Below, in pieces: positions 1 through 12,196 of a DNA stretch of 64,000 nt. Under the pieces are notes generated by a model. The model did no database searches, was not told where the DNA came from, and worked only from the letters and a program-made list of their open reading frames with translations. Numbering within the stretch: position 1 is the first letter of the stretch; each line of letters begins with the position of its first letter. Both the position numbers and the translations under genes were made by a program. Origin of the DNA: Ciborinia camelliae (taxonomy: Eukaryota > Ascomycota > Leotiomycetes > Helotiales > Sclerotiniaceae); NCBI GenBank assembly GCA_025890175.1, contig JANPYM010000013.1:1008777-1072776 (forward strand), given 5' to 3'.

Positions 1-717
1 AACCCTCAATACAGACAACAGAACAAGGGGTTCTATATTTCACTAGTGTAATTTTACTCATAACACAGCGGCATAATAGAAGATATATACAGACATACAG
101 CTGAGACCTTCCCTCCATTGTCTCAAAGTCTGAAAAAGGAACAATATAAAAAACGACCAACCCATTGAAAGTGCTGTCTCTGGATTGCACACTTTCAGTC
201 CTCAATTGTCTAGCACAATATAGAATAATTACAGTTCTATAGTTCATAGATTAGAAAGAACAAGTGCCTCTTAGCAGCTCAATGATAGCCAAATAACAGA
301 TAATAAGATTGAGGTCTTTTTAAAAGAAAAAGACCTCAGATTCACTCAAATCTAACTCAAATCTAACTCAACCAAATTTTGCAAATCTTCCTCACCTTTG
401 ACTATCTTGACTGCACACGAATCTCAGAGTATATCAGGTAAGCAATCATGTCTTCACCTTTTGTCAAATTTCTTTCAGATTTGCCAAGACTTCTTGACCT
501 CGTTTGATTGATATTTATTATGTATGACTGATTGACAGCCAGCTGACAATTAACTACTAGGTATCTATGTACGAACGCGTCCTTTGTTTACAGTTGCTTC
601 TCATAATGAGACACCCAACTCATTGGTAAAGGTTTGACGCGGCATAAGAAAAGCCATAGAAGAAAATTTATACATTGAATATCCTACACGCCTTCCCACT
701 CCCATTTTACCAAACGA
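1..717. other. Intergenic DNA, left edge
   Basis: AT-rich DNA with no supported gene. It lies downstream of the oxysterol-binding protein gene, which is on the minus strand, so its right part should hold that gene's 3' UTR. A short direct repeat of the unit AAATCTAACTC is visible near 347-371. Nothing else is recognised. Confidence 0.6.
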
Positions 718-3700
718 TCACTCTTCTCCCGCTACGCCATTAAAAATATCTTCAATGCCTGTCCATGCCTCTCCAGTAGCAGCCTTCTCCCGCTCATTCC
801 AGTATTTGTCAGTGAAAGCCCAGTAGTCCTCTCCAGTGACTGGACATTTTGATTTTTCGAACCATTGAGGAACAAAAGCTTCGCCAAGATTTTCACGTTC
901 ACGACGTCTAGAACGTTGTTTCTCTTCAAGGCGAATTTTTTCCGTGGCAGCCAAATCATACTCGCCATCCTCCATAGCACGCTGATCGGGTCTCAATCTG
1001 GAGTCGGTGGGTGGCAACCATGGGCGAAGGTTATCATTGATGTCGTTGAAAGAGATAACAAAAGGAGTCAAATTGAATGGAATTCCAATCGGACGTGGAT
1101 TAGCTTCCCAGACCAAAAATGCTTGGCTTGGGTCATTGACACTGTCTCGGCGATGGGAAGAGCCAGATTTTGGTTCCTCAACAGTCGCCTCATAGCCAGG
1201 CGTGAAACGAGCATAAATCTTGCTGTTCCAGCGACCACCAAGACTGAATCGAGTTTGACCGTTTGCATCGTTAACTCTGCCACTGATATGATAAGCGCTA
1301 GAGGCTTTCCAACCTCTAGCCTTGAATTCGACGTTACAGACTTCACCTGTTGTCCAGTTCTTAACCTCCATTGGCCCATAGTTATCGACCACAGGGTTAC
1401 CAGTGATTATTCCAATGACGGAAGTGGTGACCTTTTTCCAGGTGTATAGTTCTTCTGGTCCCCCTGTCGTTGGACGAAGTTTGAGGAACCAAGTGCCAAG
1501 AGGATTGATGTCGAAAGATTTCCCATAAAATTTGGATTTCACAGCTGATTCTCCATAATAGGTCCATTTTGGAGACTCGGCCCAAGTAGCACCAATTGGT
1601 GGATGATGACTGACTTGCTCGAGGAATAAGCGATAATTCTTGTCCGGACGAACATACTCGAAAGTTTCTCCAAGAAGGGGATTGAAAGGTTTTGCTACTC
1701 TATCGATAGTCGATGCATACTCACTCGAGGCAAATGCTGCAACATATACCATGCGCTCGATTGAGTCCGCTCGATCAGCTGCAATATCCAGAAGATCTGC
1801 GTATTCCATATCTTCGCCGCATCGATAGAGCAATGATGTGGGCTCGTTGAAAGACACAGGAAGCGTCATCTTAGTCATGTCCTTGCCAATCATAGACTTG
1901 AGAATGCCCTTTAGAAGTGTTAGTTATTACAAAATAAAGTGAACTCAAGTACATACCCATAGAGAAACCTTTGGTCGATCATCAGCATCCATCTTTAGAC
2001 GAGTTCGTATGCCATTTTCATATCCCTTGAAAGAAGAACTGATGTCCAGCCCGTCCACTTTGATAAGTTCGCCCTCTTTAACCTCTTCGATTCCACCAAC
2101 GGCAGGGCTTGACGGTGGCAGTGCTTTAACCACTTCTACTTGTCCGGCATCAACAGCGTCAAAAAATTCGTCATCTTCGTCCGAATCTGTTTCAGACAGA
2201 TCATGGAGACCTTCAATAATTGATTTCTCTCGCAATGGGCCTTTACTAGTCGGTACATGTCCTAAAGGAGCGGTGCCGTCATCATCGAGAGAAACATCTT
2301 CAAGAGCTTCGGCTATTTCTTCCCTGGCTGCTAATTCACCTCTGCTGTCCGGTCTAGATGCCGTTCGAGCGACTTCACGAAGCGCTCGTTTTGCCAACTT
2401 TCTCTTCTCTTCCGATTCACCCATGCGAGCCATTAAGTCATCCTGTTCACGAGCTACTTGAGCCATGCTTTCTTCCCACATTCGTCGCATGTGCTCCTCT
2501 CGATCAAGACGTTGTTGCCAATACGTATCTCTATCTTTAGAAATCTTCAAAAGATCGCCGACAAGACCCTTGAGATTACGAATGGCCGAATCATAAGTCG
2601 CAGTTGCTTGATTTGCAACTGGGTCAGAGATGACAAGGTTCGGATTTCTTGACTGCTCGACCTGTAAAGCGGTATTTACTTGCCCCATGAGTTCGAGTTG
2701 TAGTCGAGCAGATTGAGCCGTAATTTCAAAAGCATCCTTACTTGCAGGCGTCTCGTGCTCACTAGAGCCATCACCATATTCATCATCGTCATATCCATCC
2801 ACAGGTCCACTTCCAATGTGACTTGGTTCTCTACCCCCGTCGCCCATGAAGCTTGGATTGTATGGTTCGTAGTTAGTTTCTTCGTCATCGCCAACACTTC
2901 CAGCAGTGCTTGTAAATGCGACTCGCGTACTTGGGGTCCTTCTAAGACTAGCCTGCGGCATGAGCCTGCTACTTTGAATGCTCTCACGACGTGACTCCGT
3001 GTAGGAAAGAGGCTCGTTAAGCCCATTGCTGTCAAAGGCCTCCTTAGACCCGTTGACGGATTGCTCTTTCGCTTGTTGTAACAACTCTAACCTCTTGGCC
3101 TCTTGTTTTTTTTCTTCTTTTGCTTGATCCTTAGTCCACTGGATAGAATTATTAAGGGCCCAAAACCACCTCTTAGCCTCAACTTCATGGTTTGCTTTAA
3201 GATGATACTTGACAGATGACTTTCCAATGATTTCAAACTTAGTCTTCTCTGTGGGGTCCATGTTGAGCATTGCGATACGCATGTTGATTGCACCACGACA
3301 AGCAGATCCCGCATCATCCTGGTGTTTGGAATAACTTAGGATACCATCTTCTAGGGTAAACCAACGTAATTGATAGCCCTTGCGATAGTTTGTCCACTTT
3401 TTCAGATAGCCCTGCATCTCTCGACCTTCCTTGCCGGCAAGTGCATCTGCTGGGTTGGCATTGACTGCTCCTTGTAGAGATGCATTTCCAAGGACGGCTT
3501 TTTCTTGAATCCCACGTTGAGCGGCGACTGCAGCAGGAGACTTTTTCAACATAGCCTTGGTCGCTTCATCTTTTGTAACATCTTGCGGTAATTTTCCTTT
3601 TCGGTCACGACGGAAAGGGTCAGCACCATGTAATAGTAACACTTGAATAAGTTCAATATTCTTTTTTCTGGCGGCTTCGTGAAGTAAAGTGCCACCAGCA

Positions 3701-4659
3701 TGAACCGTCATTGGGTCAGAAGTGAATTCTCCACCATTGATATCCAAGACGGTCTTGACTCGAGATTCCTCCAAAATTTTGCCCAATGATGTGTAGTCTC
3801 CTTGGGCAACTAGTTCTTGTATTTGTTTGATTTTGCTATCAACGAATATTGAACGAGATAGCTGTAGTTGCTGGAAAATATCGGGTGTTCGAGCAAGATC
3901 AAGGGGTAGACGACCGGCATAATTTGGTAAAGAGTCGTTGATACCAGGTTGTCCAAGAAGCAAACGCACAATGCTGCCACGACCTAAGCTTGCAGCAAGG
4001 TGGAGAGCCGTATTTCCATCACGATCTCTCGCATTGATGTCGATAGTCCCAGCACCGTCAGATAGCACATATTCGATTACTTGTTGTTCGGCACATTGGA
4101 TAGCTAGATGCAAGATGGTGGTATCTTCAAGATTGGTTGAAACCGTTGCAAAACTAGAGATGCTCATTCGGCTACCGTCTGACTCACGGATTGCCTTCGA
4201 TATTGCCGCTGTATCTCCGTTCTTCAATGCCTCAAATATCTTGAATTTTCGTACAGTTTGCTCGATGGACATTGTTTTATCGGACGACAAGGTGGATGTG
4301 GGTCTTGACTGGGCGCTGGAAGCTGATCTCATAAGTCCAGATGCGCTCGTAGATTTCTTCGAAGCATGGCCGAGGGTAGGTTGAGATATTGTAGCGGAAA
4401 TCGTGGGTGACTGTGCTGTTGTCGCAGGGGACATCAGAGCTTGATTTTCTGCAATGTCATCATCTTTTCCATCTCTCCTGGTGCGAAGAAGGGATAGAGC
4501 AGACGATTTACTGCGTTTGTGACTATAAGAATGACAAGTGTTAGCAGATTTTACCCAAAACAGCGCCAAAAATCAACTTCCCAAGGGAGGGGAAGCGCTT
4601 CCTGCGGCAGTATTAAATATGAGAAACTCTACCTACGTTGATTCGACGGGGTCCGTCAT
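718..4659 (-). CDS. OSH1: Oxysterol-binding protein of the Osh1/Swh1 type (ankyrin-PH-FFAT-ORD)
   Basis: Predicted 1259 aa in three exons: 4659-4637, 4522-1957 and 1908-718. Introns are 4523-4636 (branch GCTAAC, acceptor TATAG) and 1909-1956 (GTATGT donor, AACTAAC branch). The first exon encodes only MTDPVES plus two bases of a Thr codon and is easily missed. Visible parts in order: ankyrin repeats (about residues 135-330, with GNTALHLAA), a PH domain (about 375-475, [20 protein letters not shown]), a coiled-coil stretch, an acidic FFAT-like motif (EFFDAVDA) that in this family binds the ER protein VAP/Scs2, and the lipid-binding ORD with the family signature EQVSHHPP. Proteins of this build move sterol and phosphoinositide lipids at ER-Golgi and nucleus-vacuole contacts. 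The length is close to the yeast and mould relatives. The family call is very secure; the symbol rests on domain order. Confidence 0.95.
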
Positions 4660-7600
4660 TGTTGTATAACTTTCGTACCACGCTCAATGATATGTAAATC
4701 CGTCACGATGTTGAATGTTCTTGTGTTAACAAGCAAGTCGGACGGTGGTAAATGCCAACTCTTGGGCTACGCTCGAATGATCGACAGACAGTACCTTCCC
4801 TCCCAAGTTTGAGGAATTTTTGCTGGAAAGAATATACGGCTTATGTGTAAGAGAGCTCTAAATAAAAGTGTAGAATGCCGTATTGAGATACCAAAATCAC
4901 CGAGTCCTAGAGGAAAAGTACAACCACTTCCACTTTCCTGCAATTTCTCGAGGGAACAATTAACAAATAACAAATGGATTAGGTATGCACAGTAGGTATC
5001 CATGTCTCTGACTCGCTGTTCTGGCCAACATGGATAGATCAACAATGACGTTTTAGCGAATGTGGAGAAATCCATCACGTGTATGTATACCTACCTAGCT
5101 AGGTAGAGTCGGAGATTCGGGGCTTCGGATAAACAATTCAGCGAGGAAGAAGTTTATTTTGAAACAAACCGACAAGTATGGATGTTTATTTCAAGCATAA
5201 CCCCTTTTTATTGATTCATTATTGGTTCCGGTAGTCAGATTTGTTTGGGAGTAGAAACTTTTCACTTGAGGCTTCAGAAATCTTCAAATACTGGTAGGTC
5301 TCCTTGTTCCTGACAGATAATCAAACTGGACAATTTTACTCTGCAGCCATTCCAAAGACAGATGAGGAAAGGTTATGCTATGTATGAACAAGTCAAAAAC
5401 CAAGTGATAGAACTACCAGACCTAGGCCCCTGGATTGTCCTGGAAAAATATACCAGCACATGAATTTGAATAAGAATCTCTCCCAGAATCCCTGTTCTAT
5501 TCATAGTAGAACATTGCCAAGTTGAAGGTTACTATTAGGCAAAACAAGCTGACTCCCATCATAGATGGCGAATCTTGTTTCATCAAATTACTGTTAGGCT
5601 TCATAATCCATATTTTCTTTCTATAGAATTTGGATTTACCCTCACTATCTCATATATGAACAAATTCTGTCTATCTTAATGTTTTTGTTCACCAGTGCAA
5701 AGACATCTCTTCTTAGTGTTCTTCAGGCTAGACATTGAAAAATTGCTATATCAAGCTCTCCTGGATAAGGGCTTCATCCCAGCTACTCCAAATTATCCAT
5801 AAAAAATGGCATATTTTACTCAGACTCAAGCTTTCAATAATAACTCGATCCGAAACTAGACAACCCTTTCATAATATTAGCCCAGTTGTCTATGGTCCTT
5901 CTCCTTCTGATACTGATGGTGGTTTTATCTTTCACACTGGCAACACCTACATTGATTGTTTCTGGCAAAGAATTCATAAGCCTAGTAAGTAACTACTAGC
6001 CATTCTCCAGCCTCCAGAGTCAATGAGCCACATGTCCATTTCTTCAGATCCAGGTATTGTCAAGCCCCTGATCTGATGAAGTTGTCTAATAGTTCTGATT
6101 GGATTTAAAAATTAAGAAGTTTCTATGGTCATTCTAGAGTTCAGACATCTGAAACCCCGGATCTGATACAACTCAAGTAAGAGTTTACTCGGGAGAGAGG
6201 GAGTTGGTGTCCTCAAGCACTAAAGACAAGACATCCAGGGACTACTTGACATTCTTTCCTATTCCCAGTATCAAATTGGGCTATTCCTTTCTACTCCTAT
6301 CCTGAGGAATCTGATGTGGAATTTACAAGGACACGAAAAGATGAATAGATCTTATTGTTCTGAACAAGATGTTTGATATGTGATCTAAAAGGTCTGTCGT
6401 TGTGCCTCTATATAGGACTCTTTGCCACTTCCGGTCTCTATCATCATCATGTTTGACATCTGCTTGGCATTTCCAAATGATTGGTGGCTTACAATATGTT
6501 CACACTGATTGGATCCATCACATTGAATGCCTATTACATTGGTAACCTACTTATACTCAGTGGCTTGAGGAGGTTTCTCTCAATTTCACACACCAACAAG
6601 AGCTAGGACGGCTGGATTTAAGGAGAATACGTTTGGGGGTTATATTAAATTTTCAAGCTTCCCTTGCTTTATTTTAATGATTGAGGTTTTTTGACTATTG
6701 CCCTTTGTTAATTGAAAATCAATCAACAGTTAGATACCTACCTAGTGTTTAAAACTGCTGAGGGTTTCTTGATTTGTTTACTCACTTCCTGATTGGCTAT
6801 ACAATAATTTCTGCATCCAGTTCCTCCAATGTATTAGTGTCTTTTCTTTCTTATTAGCAAATGTTAAAAGTGGTGTGTTAAGAATGCCCTGAGGTCAAAC
6901 TCCTTGGCTTTCGAATTTTAGTTTAGATCTTAAGGAGGCAACAATCTTAAGGTCAATACCATATTTCCACCAAAACCAATATCATTATTTATTTTACCAT
7001 CTGATTATCCTCAAATTCTATCACGGTTTCTCACCTGCAGTATCTCTGAGTTTGAGGGTCTTGTGATTTTATTAGCTGGGAAACCTGGCTTCATTGGCTC
7101 ATCAATACGGAAACAAAGGTAAGACAGGGCTTTCAATTTCAACTAGCTGGGGTTTGTTTGTAACATTCTTGGGCATCTTGAGAACCTTCCAATGGCAGTA
7201 AGGTATATATACCTAGGTTCGGTTCAGCTCACTTCTATGATTCAAAGCTAAATTACGGTTCTCAAGGCAGCAAGCAAATAAAAACCAGCTAAAATCAGGT
7301 TTAGAGAAATCTCTTCCTGTTCTAATCTCAGGTAACTCCAAATTGCTGTTGATGTTGAAACCATTATTAATTTGTTTGTTCATTTTCTTGGTCATCATAA
7401 CCTCCATCTCCATCTTCTTTCAAGGTTCAAGAGACACCTCAGATCTAACTGAGTCAAATAATTATTCTCAACCTGACTACTCTCCCTCGGTTCTCTCTTA
7501 CATTCAACATGAAAGCCAATTGAGATGTATCAAAATACCCATGCCTTAGCTCTCTTTTTGATTCTGCGAGTCTTGATACTGATTATATTTTTGCACTACT

Positions 7601-8939
7601 ATGGTGATTATCTGGCTTATATTCTTAGAGATTTTTTAAGTTTCGGGCTCTATTTCAGGTAAACAATTTACATTCTGGCATCTAGATCAATGTTTAAGTT
7701 ACTGTATCTAACAATAAAAAAAGGTCTTCAGCAGTTCTCAAGGGCAGTGCTTTTGTTACATGAAGGTTGCCGATAAACTTATTCCATTTCATTGCTACTT
7801 GGACTTAGAGATGAAAAGATCCAGCTAGAAGGAAGATGGAATACATTATGTCTATTGAGAAATTTTGATGTAAGTTAACTTTCTTTTCATTGTTCATTGA
7901 CAAGAGTTATTAGAGAAGTGCTTGCAATCAGTCTTTTCAAAACTCAAATTGAATGTTTGCTGACCATCCATCTAGAGTATATTGCCTCAACTTTATGCAC
8001 AAACAAATAATCACTGTCTACTGTTTCCTGAAATACAGCTACCTCAGAAGAAGCTTGAAGTATGGAAGAAAGGAAATATTAATTCGAACAAAAAACAGAA
8101 TCAAATACCAGAGCTGATTACAAGCCACTTTTTCAAAGACTTCAGCTTGAGTACTATAGCTATTGGTGATTGTGAACAACCATGTACTGATGAGACACAT
8201 ACTTAGTTTACACATCATCTGTCTTGTTCTTTATGTTTGTAAGGAATATCAATCTCACAATGAAGAATCTGCCGCTACACTGCTTTTGGTACTCATGCCT
8301 ACAATACCTGCATGATATTTGAGAGTAAGTCAAAAACCCCCTTAACAACATAACCAAGATCGCATAACCGACTTTCTTCTGAAATAGCTCTCTTTGAAGC
8401 CAACAATCATGTTAACAAGTGTTGGTGTATTAGCTGTCCACAAGTTTGGCTAAAAAATAACAGTTGGTTTACTGATCCTCGATACTAATTCCCTACCCTA
8501 ATGCGCATGACTTGGTGACTTGGACAAAGATATATACTCATTTGGTCCTCGAAAGGCCTTCAATATACCATGGTCTTTTGACTGGTCAGAAGTTGCTGAC
8601 CACATATTTGTTATCCTGCAGAAAGCGAGTATTACAAGTGACCCATACCTGCAGATTGCCGATACTACCAGGGCCCCGCATGCTGCTTTTACTTCCCACC
8701 ACTGCAGTATCTAGCAGTTCTTAGTTGGCTCACTTCAAGGTTAGTATGATCGAATCCCTTTGTATCTAGCTAATAACTCTTAGAGAGGCATCTTAACTTT
8801 ACCCCACCACACTACCTTTGGAACACTAGCTATCTGCTTACGAATGCAAACATAGTGAGAGTTCCCTGCCTCACCTTTTCACACCATCAACTCCTGCAGA
8901 GATCCATGCTCCATTTGATACCAAGAAGACTCGTTACCC

Positions 8940-9580
8940 TAATACCCTTCTATACAGTCTAATTACAAGCTACCCGGCTCCCATCTGCACTTGAACATAA
9001 GATGAAGGTATCTCTATTGAGAAGGGTTCGGCTCCTTTTCATTCTACCAGTCTTGCAAGTGGTCCATTTGAAGGGGCTCATCGAAGACAAGCAAGGTTCT
9101 TCGTGGCTTGACATCAGTCACATCCACTTCCTGGGTCAGCAACCCCTATGCCACCGTCGTTTCGGGGAGACCCTGGCAGCCCCGAGATATTTCAACGAGA
9201 TCATGAATCAGAGACCGGCGGCTGGAACCTGCATGGGTTCGTTTTCACCGATGTCCAACACGACTCCCAGTTTCCAGGCATAATGCCGATAATGCTCAAC
9301 GGAACCCGCTCAATGGGTGTCAAACCCTGAGTTCAAGTTTGCCAGTCCCACCCATTGTACCTTCTCAAAACCTATATTTTCGAAATAAGCCACCGGTTGC
9401 TTGCTTGTCCCAACCAACAATCATTAACTAGTCAACCGGTTGGTCAGTTTAAAATGGAAGCAACTATTACTATTACAGGTCCGGTGCCAATGGATTTTCA
9501 CACGATGCCAGCAACTACTCAAGGTCAAGCTCCAACGCCTTCTAATGCGACACCAGTAACAACTCCGGGTCAGTCTTAAA
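8940..9580 (+). pseudogene. Broken coding-like stretch, unrecognised
   Basis: One frame stays protein-like from about 8940 to 9579 but is interrupted by several stops, for example TGA and TAA just before 9001, TGA near 9110 and TGA near 9328. It includes a Pro/Thr-rich end with an ATG-led piece of 42 codons (from about 9454). The stops could come from C-to-T change, as in repeat-induced point mutation, but this was not measured. A transposon or gag-like relic is possible. No family is recognised. Confidence 0.25.
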
Positions 9581-11692
9581 TGTGTTCTGGGGTATGTAAA
9601 GCCCCCCAGCAGATCAGTAGTCTTTCTCTCGGCCAGCAGTGTTCAGTCAAAGACTGAATTTTGATGCGCTGGAGGTGAGCCTGCAGCACTCGGAGGAGTC
9701 AGAGGAAATAGTTGGTGATATTTCGAGAATTGAGGACGGGGTGTTGGATTTGAAGTACTTGAAGTTTGGTATTTGTAGCTTTAGTGGCAATATATTTAGT
9801 TATCCGCACCCGCTTCGGCGTGCACTCCAACATGATTTTATGATTTCCATCGGAGAAGACCGGGTTTATGGCGAAACTATTATTTGGACATTGCAGTTGG
9901 AAACAATGGGAGTATCTTAGGCATTTTCTCATCAAATATCTGATATGATGGTAAGTAAACAACCACACTCTGCGATCCATTCAGCCATTAAGTACTTGCA
10001 GTGCTGATACATCCTTCCAAATCAGATACTCCACCGCTCCATCTATTCTAGGCACCAAAGTTACAGGCGAATATTCTGATCTACGAATTTCGGGGAAATA
10101 ATGACGCGCCGCCACAAAAGTAGCTTATCATAGCTACGGACTCGGCTCCTGTCGCGATACCTTCAAGTCAAAAATAAAGGCCAAGTTAAGTTATGAGAGA
10201 TAAAAGACTGCCCATCCCGATGAGCTTTCTAATGTACGAATGCTTCCGAGACAATACCAAGGATGATGCATTGCGAGTCAAGCAGCTCGAGGTTAAAGAA
10301 GAGCCTATCTAGGTGGGGGAGCGGCCGTTGGAGGCTATCATAGCTCCAAACTTGGGCTGCTATTTCATCAACTATAACTCCTTTTTTCTTGACCTGCAAT
10401 TCAATGGATGAACTAAAGAGCGAGACTAATTTTGGTAGACAAAGGAAGATGGTAGGAAGGAATCATAAGTCATGCTTCATCGTCCACGCTCTTCGGTACC
10501 ATTTTCGATCAGCTCGTATGTTCCCTGCGCGCATTCATGCAATCAATTACCAACGCCGTCATTAATGTCCGAATCATATTTTTTGTCGTTAAGAAACTCA
10601 CTATTTCACGGTTGCCCAACGCATATTTGCCGAAACTTGTCCGCGATGGTTTCTGGAATCGCCTACTGTGGGAGAGCTGGAAACCCCGAAAATTACAGCG
10701 AGTGGAGCAAGTTCGCATCAGTGTGGATCTTTTCCTCCGAGAACTAACCCATCTTCAACCACATGACCTGAGACGTCAACCAGTGTCGTTTCGAGAATGA
10801 CGCCCTGTCTCCAGGACTAATGCCCCAAGGGGGTTCTCAACCACCTAGAGCTTCATACATGCTTTAGGCCTGAGAGATTTTACTGCGAGCAAGTTTTGGT
10901 GCGGTACAAAAGAGAAAGATGGTCTTGTCGTAGACAAATCAACCCAGAACAGGTCTGATGGCACGGCGGAGACCAAAGGCAAGGCGGAGCCAAAGGCTGG
11001 CGGTTCAAAGACGAGTCTGGAAGTGAAAAGGGAGAGAAGAAATCTGGACAAGGGAAAGAAACTTCATCAAGGACGAGGACGGACTTTTGCGGATATGGAG
11101 GACATTACCGATGAGTCCGCCGCAGGCTCCAATTTAACTGTCACTCAGCCTGTCATTTTCTTGACTCCTTACCACGCGATATACCAACCTCACCTTGGTT
11201 GGGTATTTCCTGCCAGGCTTAATGGTCACCCTGAACTCCAGGCTGCGGGCCCTTAGATCAGAGCTATCCTTTCGGATACGGAGAAAACGCGATACACGCA
11301 GCTATGACACAAGCTAGGTATAGGGCGTGCACTTGGCCGAGGTCAACAAAAAGGTAACACTGTGGCCGTTCACCATGGAATGCGAAGATGGTGGAGGTGG
11401 CTTTCCCTTTTATGTATGAGTGGTACCATAGTGTGCTCAGGTGGAGGTCAGACCCTACCTATTGGTTGTAGCAGAATTCAAATATTGATTACTGTAGCCA
11501 CTTCTGCGTGCCAATTAATAAATGTTAGCTATTGACATTAATATTATAAATTGTTACCTACGAACCTCTACTGTTTATATCCTTCGCAGCAACCCGTGCT
11601 ATAATTACTTGAGTCCCCTTTTTCAACAAATAACGAATTTGGTATTGGTAAGTCATGATCAAGCTCTTGTTGGAAGTGAAAGGAGAGTCATT

Positions 11693-11737
11693 GTGGCTGT
11701 GCAAGTTGTGGCTGTGCAAGTTGTGGCTGTGCAAGTT
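11693..11737 (+). repeat. 15-bp tandem repeat, three copies
   Basis: The unit GTGGCTGTGCAAGTT occurs three times in a row without mismatch at 11693-11707, 11708-11722 and 11723-11737. It lies about 460 bp upstream of the MFS transporter start. Confidence 0.9.
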
Positions 11738-12196
11738 GTAATGATCATAGCGGGTAGGGAGGCTTTCGGTACCGATACCGATAGGTACCTACCGAGTAAC
11801 CGCGTGAGAGTGACCGGGAGTAACCACACCGACGGGAATGTGGGAATGCGGGAATGCGAATGGGTAACCTTAACTTAACTTAACGCCATCCATATCACAA
11901 TTGGCCAATCATATAAACTCATATAAACCGTCACCGAAATCTTCGATCTGGGAACATCATCTAGGCTTGGCCGTATCGCAGTCAAACCATTTTTGCTCCA
12001 TCTTACAATTTTTTTCGGTTGTAATTAATAAGTTGTCCTTGCGGTTGTTGGTCGCGACCTTCTTCAACAATTTTGGTGCATTTTATAAAGGTCCAATTTG
12101 AAAGGTCTGCAGATACTTGGGCCCAAGTTGTGCCAAACCCTTGCTATTCTTTTTTTAGTGCCACTCGCCTGATCAGTCTCGATTCATTTTATCAAA

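Larger units (their letters stand above)
4660..12196. other. Gene-poor 7.5-kb block with coding relics
   Basis: No intact gene is supported. The stretch 5100-8400 is AT-rich, with stops in all frames. From about 8500 to 9600, and again at 10470-11260, the sequence becomes more GC-balanced and short frames look protein-like but are broken. The block is the largest gap in the window. Scattered TACCTAGC/TAGGTA motifs occur at 5086-5105, 6735-6750 and 11783-11793. It may be an old repeat-rich or heterochromatic island, which is an inference from its texture. Confidence 0.5.

Noticed and set aside
865..1449. Plus-strand frame of 194 codons
   Set aside because: It is the antisense shadow of the oxysterol-binding domain exon.
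11522..11878. Plus-strand frame of 118 codons including the 15-mer repeats
   Set aside because: Its apparent coding character comes from the tandem repeat (AVQVVAVQVV). No family resemblance.
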